From positions 496,001 through 560,000 of the forward strand of contig NZ_LT906434.1 of the NCBI RefSeq assembly GCF_900187305.1: a stretch of DNA of 64,000 nucleotides, in the 5' to 3' direction. The number at the start of each line of letters is the position of its first letter. Within the stretch, counting starts at the first letter, position 1. This DNA comes from Neisseria zoodegmatis (GTDB lineage Bacteria; Pseudomonadota; Gammaproteobacteria; Burkholderiales; Neisseriaceae). The translations under genes and the position numbers were made by a program. Below, piece after piece: positions 53,683 through 63,381 of this stretch. The notes beneath the pieces were generated by a model, which had not been told where the DNA came from, did no database searches, and worked only from the letters and a program-made list of their open reading frames with translations.

Positions 53683-55542
53683 TTATTGCAGCAAAGTCTG
53701 CCGGTCGCGGATATACATTTCTGCCAGTTTGCGCGAGCCATAGGGGTTTAGGTGATCATTGTCGCGGTAAATCGGCAGGCCGTTGATGGTTTTGTCTTCT
53801 GGGATATAAGCGCTTACATCGACCCATTTAACTTCGGGATATTTTTTAACGATATCTTCGATCAATTTGTCGGCTTCTGCCGAGCGTTTGACTTCGGCCT
53901 TTTTTCTCTCTGAAACATAGTCGACGTCTAATCCGAGGCGTTGTTTCAGATAGTAGCGGCGCAACGGAATTTGGGGCGACATGGGCGTATCGGCAAATAC
54001 GTAAACTTTCTTGCCGTCTTTGAGCAGGGTTTGCAGGGTTTGTTCGAAATATTGCAGATAATCCGGTTTGTCGTAATGTAAAAACCAGCGGCCGGCAATG
54101 AACACGTTGGGATAGTCTTTCACACGGTTTGCAATGTGGTCGGTGTATTCGTTGCAGCGTTCTGCGCGGCGGTCGTCGGCGGGCAGGCGGAAATTGAATA
54201 CGGCGGCGCAACTGTTGGAGGAAACGATATCGGCAGACCATTTTTCATGTTGGCCGACTTTGTCGAAAAATTCTTCAAAGTGGGCGGCATGGGAATCGCC
54301 GATAACGATAATTTCAGACGGCCTGCCGGTTTTAAAACCTACGGCGCAATCGGTTTTGTGAATATCGTCCGCACAGATTTTACTGCTGACGGCCAAATCA
54401 AATTCATTTTCAAACTGTGTCGGTTTTGTAGTAAAGAGATAGGCGGCTATCGGTGCGAGTAGGGCGAAATAGGCGGCCATGCTCAGAGTGAATTTTTTGT
54501 CGGTAAAGTTTTTGATATGGCGGGCGGGAGATTCCACCAGCTTGTACGAAAGCACAGACAGCACAAACGTTGCGATCACGGCACAAATAATGGCTCCGAC
54601 CGGCAAATCGTAGTCCATATATACATAGCGCATGATTGAAAGTACCACCCAGTGCCACAGATACAGCGAATATGAGATTAAGCCGATACCGACAAGGGCA
54701 CGATGGCAAAGCAGTTTTGACGCATTAAAACCGTGTTGGGTTTGCGCTTGGGCACCGGAGAAAATCAGTAAACCGACGGCAAAGCAGCAGAGCAGGCGTT
54801 CGATGTAGCCGCCTCCGGGTAATAAACCGCCGGGAAGAAAGAGCATGGCGGCAACGACGGCCAACATAGCCCAATTGAGTATATTGGGTATGCGCTTTGT
54901 TAAAGAGGGGATAAAAGCAAACAGCGACCCGATCAGCAATTCGTAAGCGCGTACATGAGGCAGGAAGTAAGCATCCATGCCGAAAGTGGGCAAGAAAGCG
55001 GAGAGGAGGCTGAGCGAGATTAGCAGAATAATAAAATTGCGCCCGTTGCTGTTGGGTCTGAAACGGTAAAAGCCCAACAATAAAACGGGAAACACAAAGT
55101 AAAACTGCTCTTCCAACGATAAAGACCAAATGTGCTGCAAAGGTCTTTCAGCAGATGAAACCTCGAAATAACCGCCGCGCCGTGCAAAAAACAGGTTGGC
55201 GGCAAACATCAGCGAGGCGACCGTAGATTTAAGGTATTGCTTGAAGTCGGCGGGGAGGAAAAAAACGGCAGCGGCAATCGTGGTACACAAAAGCACGAAA
55301 ATAAATACCGGCAAAATGCGTTTTGCTCGCCGTTTGTAAAAATCAATAAAAGAAAAGCTGCCGCGCAGCATTTCTTTGCTGATGATTTTGGTAATCAGAT
55401 AACCGGATAAAACGAAAAAAATATCGACACCTAAATAACCGCTCGGCATCCACTGGTTATTGATATGAAAAACAATGACTGCCAATACGGCAATAGCGCG
55501 TAAACCATCTATATCGGCGCGGTATTTTAGTTCTTTGCTCAT
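53683..55542 (-). CDS. Acyltransferase 3 (OafA/YrhL type) with SGNH domain
   Basis: Protein of 619 aa. The N-terminal ~370 residues are an acyltransferase-3 membrane domain with about ten helices (YRADIDGLRAIAVLAVIVFH with the conserved RAIAV and His, GYLGVDIFFVLSGYLITKII, FYKRRAKRILPVF, HIWSLSLEEQFYFVFPVLLL). The C-terminal part is a periplasmic SGNH esterase-like domain with the catalytic Ser in IIVIGDSHAAHFEEF and the Asp-His pair in YRDNDHLNPYGSRKLAE. Such fusions O-acetylate cell-surface glycans (LPS, capsule or peptidoglycan). Which one is not decidable here. It is on the strand opposite the bet genes and interrupts them. Confidence 0.92.
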   Translation of the reverse strand: MSKELKYRADIDGLRAIAVLAVIVFHINNQWMPSGYLGVDIFFVLSGYLITKIISKEMLRGSFSFIDFYKRRAKRILPVFIFVLLCTTIAAAVFFLPADFKQYLKSTVASLMFAANLFFARRGGYFEVSSAERPLQHIWSLSLEEQFYFVFPVLLLGFYRFRPNSNGRNFIILLISLSLLSAFLPTFGMDAYFLPHVRAYELLIGSLFAFIPSLTKRIPNILNWAMLAVVAAMLFLPGGLLPGGGYIERLLCCFAVGLLIFSGAQAQTQHGFNASKLLCHRALVGIGLISYSLYLWHWVVLSIMRYVYMDYDLPVGAIICAVIATFVLSVLSYKLVESPARHIKNFTDKKFTLSMAAYFALLAPIAAYLFTTKPTQFENEFDLAVSSKICADDIHKTDCAVGFKTGRPSEIIVIGDSHAAHFEEFFDKVGQHEKWSADIVSSNSCAAVFNFRLPADDRRAERCNEYTDHIANRVKDYPNVFIAGRWFLHYDKPDYLQYFEQTLQTLLKDGKKVYVFADTPMSPQIPLRRYYLKQRLGLDVDYVSERKKAEVKRSAEADKLIEDIVKKYPEVKWVDVSAYIPEDKTINGLPIYRDNDHLNPYGSRKLAEMYIRDRQTLLQ

Positions 55543-56030
55543 TAGGGAAATATCTTTAGCAGAGAAGAGTTATGATGATTAAATTTATTAAATAACAATG
55601 TGATAATTTACTGATTTATTAGATTTATTTATCCAAAGTTTTTTGAGGTTATTTAATAAATTGGTTAGATGATTAGTGAGCGCAAAACTGTCATTAGGTT
55701 TCGGTAAATTAAATTCTTTTACGAAAAATGACGAGTATGTAAAGAACAATAATTTTGAGTGAAGGTTTTAGACGAACGTTTTGTTATTTTGCCTCTCAAA
55801 CCAAGCATACAAAACATGGCGACTCAACTACTTTTTGATTGAAAGCGGCGGTTGTGCCGTATAAGCAGCATGAACCGATTCCGTTACCGCTTTGGCGGTT
55901 TACACACAATCTTGCTATCGGAGCAGAAACGCAACTACATCGCAGTAAAAGTTGCTGATTGACTATATCGACTTTTCAGACGGCCTAAATGTTGAGGCCG
56001 TCTGAAAACCACACACTAAAAAGGAAACCC
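55543..56030. other. AT-rich intergenic region before betA
   Basis: 488 bp, A+T-rich in the first 250 bp, between divergent acyltransferase and betA genes. It holds promoters presumably for both, and two uptake sequences near 55975-56006. I see no gene. Confidence 0.55.
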
Positions 56031-57719
56031 ATGACCCTAAAATCCACTTACGACTACATCATCATCGGCGCGGGCAGTGCGGGCAATGTGTTGGCGGCGC
56101 GGCTGACGGAAGACGAAAACGTATCGGTGCTGCTGCTCGAAGCCGGCCTGCCCGACTACCGTTTGGATTTCCGCACGCAGATGCCCGCTGCGCTGGCGAT
56201 GCCGCTGCAAGGTTTGACTTATAACTGGGGCTACAAAACCGACCCTGAGCCGTTTATGAACAACCGCCGTATGGATTGCGGGCGCGGCAAGGGTTTGGGC
56301 GGTTCTTCGCTGATTAACGGCATGTGCTATATCCGCGGCAATGCGCTCGATTTCGATCATTGGGCGAAAATCCCCGGTTTGGAAGACTGGACGTATCTCG
56401 ACTGCCTGCCTTATTTCAAAAAGGCCGAACACCGCGATGCGGGCGAAAACGATTACCACGGCGGCAGCGGCCCGATTCATGTAACTACTGCCAAACCGAA
56501 TGTGAACCCGCTGTTTGAGGCCATGATTCAGGCAGGCGTGGATGCGGGCTATCCGCGCACCGACGATTTGAACGGCTATCAGCAGGAAGGCTTCGGCCCG
56601 ATGGACAGGTTTGTGACGCCGCGCGGCCGCCGTGCTTCTACCGCACGCGGTTATCTGGATATGGCGAAACACCGTGAGCGGCTCACGATTCTCACCGGCG
56701 CACTCACCGACACGATTCTGTTTGACGGCAAACGTGCGCGCGGTGTGCGCTTTAACCATCAAAACCAAATACACAGCATCGAAGTGCGCCGCGAAGTGCT
56801 GCTGTGCGCTGGGGCGATTGCGTCGCCGCAGATTCTGCAACGCAGCGGCGTCGGCCCGGGCGAATGGCTGCGTGAGGCGGGTGTGAGCGAGGTGTTGGAT
56901 TTGCCGGGCGTGGGCAACAATCTGCAAGACCATCTCGAGCTTTACATGCAGTATGAGTGCAAAGAGCCGGTGTCGATTGCGCCGGCAACGAATTGGTGGA
57001 ACAAGCCTGCCATCGGTGCGGAATGGCTGTTGTTGGGTACGGGCTTGGGTGCGACCAATCATTTTGAAGGCGGCGGCTTTATCCGTTCGCATGAAAAATT
57101 CGAGTGGCCGAATATCCAATATCACTTTCTGCCGATTGCCGTGCGCTACGACGGCCGCAACGCCAGCAAGTCGCACAGTTTTCAGGCGCATGTCGGCTCG
57201 ATGCGTTCGCCCAGCCGCGGCCGCATCAAGCTGAAATCGCGCAATCCGGCCGAGCATCCGAGCATTCTGTTCAACTACATGAGCCACGAACAGGATTGGG
57301 AAGAGTTCCGCGCCGCCATCCGCATCACGCGCGAAATTATGAACCAGCCCGCGCTCGACCGCTATCGCGGCGCGGTGATCACGCCGTCTGAAAGCATACA
57401 AACCGACGAGCAGCTCGACGAATATGTGCGCCAACACGCCGAAACGGCCTACCACCCTTCGTGCACCTGCGCGATGGGCGAGGGCAACGATGCGGTGGTG
57501 GACGGCGAAGGCCGCGTGCACGGTATCGACGGCCTCCGCGTGGTCGATGCGTCGATTATGCCGAACATCATCACGGGCAATCTGAACGCCACAACGATTA
57601 TGTTGGCAGAGAAAATCGCCGACAAAATCCGCGGCCGCCAGCCGTTGCCGAAATCGACAGCGGATTATTATGTGGCCGACGGCGCGCCGATACGCGGCGA
57701 ACCGAAGCGCAGGGCGTAA
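56031..57719 (+). CDS. betA: Choline dehydrogenase
   Basis: FAD-dependent GMC oxidoreductase of 562 aa that oxidises choline to betaine aldehyde (and can carry on to betaine). The FAD fold is [23 protein letters not shown] signatures are [20 protein letters not shown] and [16 protein letters not shown]. The active-site region near the C-terminus is [15 protein letters not shown] then [23 protein letters not shown] 56031 follows AAAAAGGAAA. It is followed by betT after 176 bp with paired uptake sequences. Confidence 0.95.
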   Translation: MTLKSTYDYIIIGAGSAGNVLAARLTEDENVSVLLLEAGLPDYRLDFRTQMPAALAMPLQGLTYNWGYKTDPEPFMNNRRMDCGRGKGLGGSSLINGMCYIRGNALDFDHWAKIPGLEDWTYLDCLPYFKKAEHRDAGENDYHGGSGPIHVTTAKPNVNPLFEAMIQAGVDAGYPRTDDLNGYQQEGFGPMDRFVTPRGRRASTARGYLDMAKHRERLTILTGALTDTILFDGKRARGVRFNHQNQIHSIEVRREVLLCAGAIASPQILQRSGVGPGEWLREAGVSEVLDLPGVGNNLQDHLELYMQYECKEPVSIAPATNWWNKPAIGAEWLLLGTGLGATNHFEGGGFIRSHEKFEWPNIQYHFLPIAVRYDGRNASKSHSFQAHVGSMRSPSRGRIKLKSRNPAEHPSILFNYMSHEQDWEEFRAAIRITREIMNQPALDRYRGAVITPSESIQTDEQLDEYVRQHAETAYHPSCTCAMGEGNDAVVDGEGRVHGIDGLRVVDASIMPNIITGNLNATTIMLAEKIADKIRGRQPLPKSTADYYVADGAPIRGEPKRRA

Positions 57720-57729
57720 GGGCTGGTTG

Positions 57730-57760
57730 AGGCCGTCTGAATCGTGTTTTCAGACGGCCT
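57730..57760 (+). terminator. Uptake-sequence hairpin after betA
   Basis: AGGCCGTCTGAA and TTCAGACGGCCT enclose a 7-nt loop 10 bp after the betA stop. Confidence 0.7.
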
Positions 57761-57895
57761 TATCGGTCGGATAAGCAATCAGCCCGAATATTTTCGATTT
57801 CAGCGAGTCGAGGATTCAGACGGCCTTTATTTAATAGCAAGCAGACCGGTGTGAGAGGCCGTCTGAAAACATAAAAACCATAAAAAGGAGGATAC

Positions 57896-59908
57896 ATGCA
57901 CAGTGCACCCAATTCCACGGCGGCAGACGCGCCCAAGCTGGCGGTGAACAAAACCGTTTTCACCGCCGCTTCGGTGATTTCTATCGCCCTGATTCTGTTT
58001 ACCATTCTGTTTCCTGAAATCGGCGAAAACGTGCTCGGCAACTCGCTGCGCTGGGTATCCGACCATTTCGGCTGGTATTACATGCTGGTGGTGGCGGCAT
58101 ATTCGATTTTTTCGCTGTTTGTCGGCTTTTCCCGCTACGGCGACATCAAGCTGGGCAAAGATCAAGACAAACCCGATTTCCCTTTTTTGGCGTGGGCGGC
58201 GATGTTGTTTTCGGCGGGCATCGGCATTGATTTGCTGTTTTTCGGCGCGTCCGAACCGCTGGCGCACTATCTCACGCCCAATACCGGCGAAGGCGGCACA
58301 CCCGAAGCGGCGCGTGCGGCCTTGTCGCAAACCTTTCTGCATTGGGGGCTGCACGGTTGGGGCATCTATGCCTTAATCGGTATGGCTTTGGCGTATTTCG
58401 CCTACCGTAAAGACATGCCGCTGGCTCTGCGCAGCGCATTGGTGCCGGTGTTCGGCCAAAAACGCACCGACGGCTGGCTGGGCAATACGGTGGATACCTT
58501 CGGCGTGGTGTGTACGCTGTTGGGTATCGCCACCAGTTTGGGTATCGGCGTATTGCAGGCGAATGCGGGTTTGAGCCATGTGTTCGGTATTCCCGCCAGC
58601 CAGTTTGTTCAGGCGGCCATTATCATTTCGGTGGTGGTGGTGGCGGGGCTGTCGGCCATGTCGGGCGTGGAGCGCGGCGTGCGGCGGTTGTCTGAAATCA
58701 ATATGCTGGGCGCAACCTTTTTGCTGATTGCGCTGCTGGTAATGGGTTCTTCGGTTTTTCTGCTGAACGCGCTCACCGAAAACATCGGCGATTATTTCCA
58801 AACCCTGCTTGGCAAAACCTTTCAAGTGTATGCCTACACGGGCGAGAAAGGCGCGGAATGGAAATCGGCTTGGACGATTTTCTTCTGGGCGTGGTGGGTG
58901 GCGTGGGCGCCGTTTGTCGGCCTGTTTATCGCCCGCATTTCGCGCGGCCGCACCCTGCGCGAATTTGTGTTCGGCGTGATGTTTATCCCGCTCGGCTTTA
59001 TCTTTGCGTGGTTCTCGATTTTCGGCAACAGCGCGATCGAATTGGTGGGCAACGGCGCGGTCGAGTTGGGCAAAACCGCGTTGGAAAACCCGGCAATGGG
59101 CATGTTTGCACTGTTTGAACATTATCCGCTCGCTTCGCTGTGGTCGTTTCTGGCGGTGATTATCGGGCTGATTTTCTTTGTGACTTCGGCCGATTCGGGC
59201 GCGCTGGTGTTGGCAAATCTGAGTTCGCGCAATCTGGCTTCGGGTGCCGACGCGCCGATTTGGCTGCGTTTGTTCTGGGCGGCGGCCACCGGTCTGATTA
59301 CGCTCGGCCTGCTGTTTGCCGGCGGTTTCAGCTCGCTGCAATCGGTGTCGGTGGTGGCAGGGTTGCCGTTCTCTCTGGTGTTGGTGGTGTATATGATTTC
59401 GATGTGGATCTGTCTGCGCCAAGAAGGCAATAAACGCAAAGCCACGCAAATCGACAAAGCGATGGTGCTCGACGACGGCCGCAACTGGCGCAACCGCTTG
59501 AGCCGTTTGGTTGATTTTCCCAGTGCGAAAACCGCTTTGCGCTTTATGATCAAAACGCTGCAACCGGCCATGCTCGAAGTGGCGCACGAGTTACAGGAAA
59601 AAGGCATTGAAACCAAGCTTACGGAAGATAAAGAAAAACATGTATTCAAGCTGGAAGTGCTGCACGGCGAAGAAGTGGATTTTCTTTATGAAGTGCGGCT
59701 GATAGAAGCCATCAAACCCGTGTTTGCACTCGGTCAGGCCGGTAATATCGCGCCCAGAAGCGAACAGGATAAATATTATCGCGCCGAGGTGTTTTTGAGC
59801 GAAGGCAGTCAGGATTACGATATCGTCGGCTACACCAAAGAGCAGATTATTATCGACATTCTGAACCAATACGAACGGCACATGCAGTTCCTGCACTTCG
59901 AGCGTTGA
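57896..59908 (+). CDS. betT: Choline BCCT transporter BetT
   Basis: Membrane protein of 670 aa of the betaine/choline/carnitine transporter family. Twelve membrane segments lie at about 25-525, with the BCCT signature around WTIFFWAWWVAWAPFVGLFI and FSAGIGIDLLFFGASEPLAH. A ~135-residue cytoplasmic C-terminal extension (from about 535 to 670, e.g. PAMLEVAHELQEKGIETKL) is the regulatory tail typical of proton-coupled BetT. Very good ribosome-binding site (AAAAGGAGG) before ATG 57896. With BetA and BetB it forms a complete choline-to-glycine-betaine route. Confidence 0.94.
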   Translation: MHSAPNSTAADAPKLAVNKTVFTAASVISIALILFTILFPEIGENVLGNSLRWVSDHFGWYYMLVVAAYSIFSLFVGFSRYGDIKLGKDQDKPDFPFLAWAAMLFSAGIGIDLLFFGASEPLAHYLTPNTGEGGTPEAARAALSQTFLHWGLHGWGIYALIGMALAYFAYRKDMPLALRSALVPVFGQKRTDGWLGNTVDTFGVVCTLLGIATSLGIGVLQANAGLSHVFGIPASQFVQAAIIISVVVVAGLSAMSGVERGVRRLSEINMLGATFLLIALLVMGSSVFLLNALTENIGDYFQTLLGKTFQVYAYTGEKGAEWKSAWTIFFWAWWVAWAPFVGLFIARISRGRTLREFVFGVMFIPLGFIFAWFSIFGNSAIELVGNGAVELGKTALENPAMGMFALFEHYPLASLWSFLAVIIGLIFFVTSADSGALVLANLSSRNLASGADAPIWLRLFWAAATGLITLGLLFAGGFSSLQSVSVVAGLPFSLVLVVYMISMWICLRQEGNKRKATQIDKAMVLDDGRNWRNRLSRLVDFPSAKTALRFMIKTLQPAMLEVAHELQEKGIETKLTEDKEKHVFKLEVLHGEEVDFLYEVRLIEAIKPVFALGQAGNIAPRSEQDKYYRAEVFLSEGSQDYDIVGYTKEQIIIDILNQYERHMQFLHFER

Positions 59909-59933
59909 TACGCACAATGCGGTAAGAAAACAA

Positions 59934-59964
59934 AGGCCGTCTGAAATATTTCAGACGGCCTTTT
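59934..59964 (+). terminator. betT terminator
   Basis: AAAGGCCGTCTGAAAT and ATTTCAGACGGCCTTT pair with virtually no loop, ending in TTTT. Confidence 0.75.
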
Positions 59965-59989
59965 GATATGGTTGCCTTGTTCTCAAGCA

Positions 59990-60409
59990 TTACAATACTT
60001 CGAGCACGAAATAGGCTTTGAGTTTTTCGTAAACATCATCGGTTACATTGATGCAGCCGTTGGTCATGATACGGTCTTTTACTCGCGAAGAAGCGATTCT
60101 TTCCAAACGCCGCTCTTCGGGTTTGAGCGTCCACACGCGGTGAACGGCGAACATAAAGTCGCCTTCTTCCTTGAATTTCATCACATCGCCGCCATAGCCG
60201 CGCCAGTTGGTTTTGACGATATTCAGGTCGAACGTACCCTTGGGTGTGGTTTTACCGATTAACACAGGGTAGCAGCGGTTGTTTTCCAAACACAATTCCG
60301 CCCTGTCGGTATGCACCACCGCTTTACGCTTCAAATGCGGCGTGCTGCCCGCCTGAGCATGAACGCTCAGGCCGAGCAGCACGGCGGCAATAACTGCAAC
60401 AGTTTTCAT
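59990..60409 (-). CDS. L,D-transpeptidase-like protein (YkuD fold)
   Basis: Small secreted protein of 139 aa. Signal peptide 1-20 (MKTVAVIAAVLLGLSVHAQA). The YkuD-type motif is present in short form: TPKGTFDLNIV, a His in FMFAVHRVWTL and the catalytic Cys in IMTNGCINVTDDVYEKL (family SHGCIR-L, here TNGCINV). The usual enzyme crosslinks or trims peptidoglycan peptides. The fold is compact and lacks extra domains. It starts 6 bp after the BamE-like lipoprotein gene, so the two form an operon. Confidence 0.85.
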   Translation of the reverse strand: MKTVAVIAAVLLGLSVHAQAGSTPHLKRKAVVHTDRAELCLENNRCYPVLIGKTTPKGTFDLNIVKTNWRGYGGDVMKFKEEGDFMFAVHRVWTLKPEERRLERIASSRVKDRIMTNGCINVTDDVYEKLKAYFVLEVL

Positions 60410-60415
60410 CGCAAA

Positions 60416-60883
60416 TTATTGGCGGATGCGCTTCGGAGAAGTTTCCACTTCGCGGATGATCACTTCGCGAACTACTTCGGGTGCTTTGGCTTTCGGGCCG
60501 CAGCCTTCCGGCAGCCAGAAGAAGCTTTGAGCGTTCATCTTCTTGTCAAACAAGATTTTGTATTGGCAAGTTTTGTGTTGGCCGTCTTCGCGGTAGTTGA
60601 ACAGGTAGTCCCACTCGCGCACGAAGTATTGGCCTTCGTTGAAGTGCGGGCGGCCGATCAGGTTGTAGATCTGGTCTTTATTCATACCGGCTTCGATTTG
60701 GCGCACGTTATCCCAGTTGGGCCAAGAGCCGTGTTGCGAACCGCTGTGGCGGAAAGTGGTTTTTTCAGGGTTCGGCCATACCGGGTTGTCGGTCATGCCG
60801 TCTTTGCTTACTTTGCTCAGGTTGCCGCAAGCTGCCAGTGTCAGAGCAGCTGCCAGAGGTAAAATCAATGCAGACAGTTTCAT
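60416..60883 (-). CDS. BamE/SmpA-like outer membrane lipoprotein
   Basis: Protein of 155 aa. Lipoprotein signal MKLSALILPLAAALTLAAC, with lipobox Cys at residue 19. The SmpA/OmlA (BamE) domain has NVRQIEAGMNKDQIYNLIGRP, then FNEGQYFVREWDYLFNY and CQYKILFDKKM. A charged C-terminal tail follows. Whether it is the Bam-complex BamE itself or a second BamE-domain lipoprotein cannot be decided; the sequence seems divergent from short BamE (about 110 aa). Co-transcribed with the L,D-transpeptidase-like gene. Confidence 0.85.
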   Translation of the reverse strand: MKLSALILPLAAALTLAACGNLSKVSKDGMTDNPVWPNPEKTTFRHSGSQHGSWPNWDNVRQIEAGMNKDQIYNLIGRPHFNEGQYFVREWDYLFNYREDGQHKTCQYKILFDKKMNAQSFFWLPEGCGPKAKAPEVVREVIIREVETSPKRIRQ

Positions 60884-60966
60884 TATGATTTCCTTTCGAT
60901 CATTCTTTGATTCGATTCGTTCTTTAGCTTAAACAGGCCGCCCGTTTCAGACGGCCCCGCAGGTCA

Positions 60967-62352
60967 TTACCACTGGTAACCCAAGCTGGCGCCCCAGTTC
61001 ACGTCTTTACGGGTGTTCACACCCACACCGAACTTGGTAGACCACTTGTTGTTGTCAGAGTTGTGCGCATAGCCCAAAGCCAAAGCCTGTTGGTTTTTGT
61101 AACCGCCCACAGCGGCAGATACCAAGCTCTTACCGGCTTCGTTCGGACGTTGCAGGAAGCCGATAGCAGTGGCACCGGCGATACCCGCACGCAGGTCTTT
61201 ATCCATGTCGCCAACTTTGTTGTTGATGTTGGTGATTTGGTTGTTGATGTTGGTAATGTTGCCGGCGTTTTGGTTAACTTTTTCAGACAGGCTGTACAGT
61301 TGGCTACCGTTGATCGCATCAGTGCTGGTCGGAGTAATGCGGCCAGCAGCTACATGGCTGATAGTACGCTCGGCACCTACAGAACCTACACCTACTGTAC
61401 CCACAGGAGCGTTACCGGCAAAGCCGCCGTAAGTCAGGCCGCCTACCGTAGCAGAATTGGTGTCAACATAGGCTGAAGTTACAGAGTTAGCACCCAAAGC
61501 TACTGAGTTAGAAAGGCTTGCAACAGCATTGTTACCCAACGCTACGCCGTCCTGTGCAGTTGCACGGGCACGAGAACCCATTGCGGCTGAATTGGCACCG
61601 CTGGCCTGAGAAGCAGCGCCGATGGCAATGGCTTGTGTTTGGCTGGCGGTAGCACTTTTACCGAAGGCAACGCTGTTGACGGCAGTTGCTTTAGCACTTT
61701 GACCGATAGCAGCAGCATTGGTTTCTGTGGCCTGAGCCCAGTTACCCATAGCAATAGAAGTATCGCCACTGGCTATCGATGATGCGCCGATAGCGGTTGC
61801 TACTTTGCCTGAACCGTTAGCAAAAGAACCTACAGCAACAGAACTGATACCGCTAGATTTTGCACTGCCGCCCGCAGCAAAAGAGCGATCGCCGGTTGCT
61901 TGAGAGAAAGCACCCACGCCGGTAGCATTATTACCTGATGCAGTAGCAGTCGAACCGAGAGCGGTGCTGTTGCCGCCAGTTGCTTTTGATTTACGACCGA
62001 AAGAGCTGTCACCATAGCCGGTTGCTTGAGTGTGCTCACCAACGGCAATCGCAGATACACCGGATGCAGCAGAATAGCTACCTACGCTGATAGCACTACC
62101 GCCGCTGGCAGTTGTTCCTGTACCGATTGCAGTAGAACCTAAACCGCTAGAAGATGCGTTCGGGCCGATAGCGATAGCGTTGTCACTGGTAGCACCTTCG
62201 CTTTTATGGTTACCGCGTACGACACCATTGGTATTCACGGCAAAATACGGAATGCTGGCTTGTGCACCGGAAGCAAAAGCCATCAGGCCGACAGCAATAG
62301 AAGTTGCCAGCAAACGGGGTTTTACATTGGTGTGAACATTTTTATGGTTCAT
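60967..62352 (-). CDS. YadA-like trimeric autotransporter adhesin
   Basis: Protein of 461 aa. A signal peptide (about 1-32, ending SGAQA) is followed by a head of YadA-type repeats of about 14 residues (DNAIAIGPNASSSGLGSTAI, GNNATGVGAFSQATG and more, about 55-300). Next come the neck with NGSQLYSLS (ERTISHVAAGRITPTSTDAI before it), a short coiled-coil stalk (NQNAGNITNINNQITNINNK) and the C-terminal membrane anchor GFLQRPNEAGKSLVSAAVGG to VNWGASLGYQW. GGGAGATAACC precedes the ATG. Trimeric adhesins bind host surfaces or matrix. The stalk is short, so this is a compact member. No phase-variable tract is seen in the promoter or start. Confidence 0.92.
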   Translation of the reverse strand: MNHKNVHTNVKPRLLATSIAVGLMAFASGAQASIPYFAVNTNGVVRGNHKSEGATSDNAIAIGPNASSSGLGSTAIGTGTTASGGSAISVGSYSAASGVSAIAVGEHTQATGYGDSSFGRKSKATGGNSTALGSTATASGNNATGVGAFSQATGDRSFAAGGSAKSSGISSVAVGSFANGSGKVATAIGASSIASGDTSIAMGNWAQATETNAAAIGQSAKATAVNSVAFGKSATASQTQAIAIGAASQASGANSAAMGSRARATAQDGVALGNNAVASLSNSVALGANSVTSAYVDTNSATVGGLTYGGFAGNAPVGTVGVGSVGAERTISHVAAGRITPTSTDAINGSQLYSLSEKVNQNAGNITNINNQITNINNKVGDMDKDLRAGIAGATAIGFLQRPNEAGKSLVSAAVGGYKNQQALALGYAHNSDNNKWSTKFGVGVNTRKDVNWGASLGYQW

Positions 62353-63156
62353 GGTTATCTCCCAAACTAAAGAGTATCGTTTAAGCCTTCAACCAACTCT
62401 TAACTCCGGCCATTCAAGCGGTTTTGCATAGGTATGCATAACCGCTCCCGATACAGTTAAAACAAAAATTAATGAAACCCAAACAGAACCGTCCAATTTC
62501 ATTGCTTACTCTTATCCGTTTCTTTATCCCCATAATAAAGCTTAACTGCATTTGACTAAAGTAAATTCTGACAATCAAAACTTTCCTTTCTCTTGCAAAT
62601 ATCCTAATCAAATATTTAAATTAACTTGTGTTATATTAAATAAAAGTACTTTATAGGTTATTATCTTTACATTTTTACATTAAATTTTTAATGTTTCTTT
62701 TCAATATTTAAACAAATTTAAATTTATATGATTAAATTTAAATTATTTAATAAGATGGCATAAAATTTCGTGGGCTTTGGCTGAATTTAATATAGGAAAT
62801 ATTCAATTCATTTATTTATGAATAATGAATATTTTGTGATTTGGAGGATTTTTCTCTTTCTAAAAAGGTGTGAAAAACTGTTGCATTTTTTACACTTTTT
62901 TTGATTTATGACGGGATTTGTCGAGGTTTGTGTAGGCTTTTAGGCATAGTTGTTGATGTGAAATTTAAATGTTATTTGCATAAAAACGAAATAATTTTAT
63001 CTATATTTTTTCTTAGGTTTGATGATGTTTCACACTTTACGGCTCGATATGGTTAATGAAGTAGATGTAGATATGGAAGCTATGTATGGATAAAAAGACG
63101 GAATGGATGTTTAACCTTGTTTGCCAGGCTGTTTTAAATCAATAGGCAGACGGTAA

Positions 63157-63195
63157 AACAACGTGCACCGGTACTAAACCGTTTGGCACGTTGTT
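63157..63195. repeat. Hairpin AACAACGTGC / GCACGTTGTT
   Basis: 10-bp perfect inverted repeat with a 19-nt loop that itself contains an ACCGGT/ACCG pairing. No T-run; function unknown. Confidence 0.45.
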
Positions 63196-63224
63196 GAGTT
63201 ATGGGTTTGCTGAAATATCGGGCT

Positions 63225-63378
63225 GAAACCTTTGCAAACCCTCAGATGTGGATGCAGTTCAAGGCGTAGCAGTGCAGCGGGGGCAGACATATCCACACGA
63301 TAGGCAAACGAGCGGGCAGTACCCTTAGGGCATAAACGCACAATGCAGAAATGCGCCGCAGATGGGGGCAAAGGTCTC
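63225..63378. mobile_element. Possible small non-autonomous repeat element
   Basis: GAAACCTTTGC (63225-63235) and GCAAAGGTCTC (63368-63378) are terminal inverted repeats (10 of 11 match) around 154 bp with no coding capacity. The right end is the 12-mer found also at 3940 and 10007. It abuts the stop codon of the next gene by 3 bp. The structure fits a MITE, possibly of an IS5-family type. Confidence 0.4.
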
Positions 63379-63381
63379 AAG

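Larger units (their letters stand above)
62353..63381. other. Long AT-rich region upstream of the adhesin gene
   Basis: About 1 kb without a gene. The part from 62570 to 63110 is very rich in A+T (runs such as TTAAATTTAAATT). Then comes a hairpin at 63157-63195 and a small repeat element at 63225-63378. No convincing open reading frame with a ribosome-binding site. Confidence 0.7.

Noticed and set aside
56037..57521. 494-codon open frame opposite betA
   Set aside because: A shadow of betA with no recognisable domain; high His/Arg composition is typical of reverse-strand frames in this genome.
58373..59587. 404-codon open frame opposite betT
   Set aside because: Shadow of a membrane protein gene; extreme Arg/Gln/His content and no start signal.
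62353..63200. Small genes in the AT-rich region before the adhesin
   Set aside because: Short open frames exist (e.g. around 62414-62611 and 63174-63380, minus) but none has a ribosome-binding site or recognisable content.
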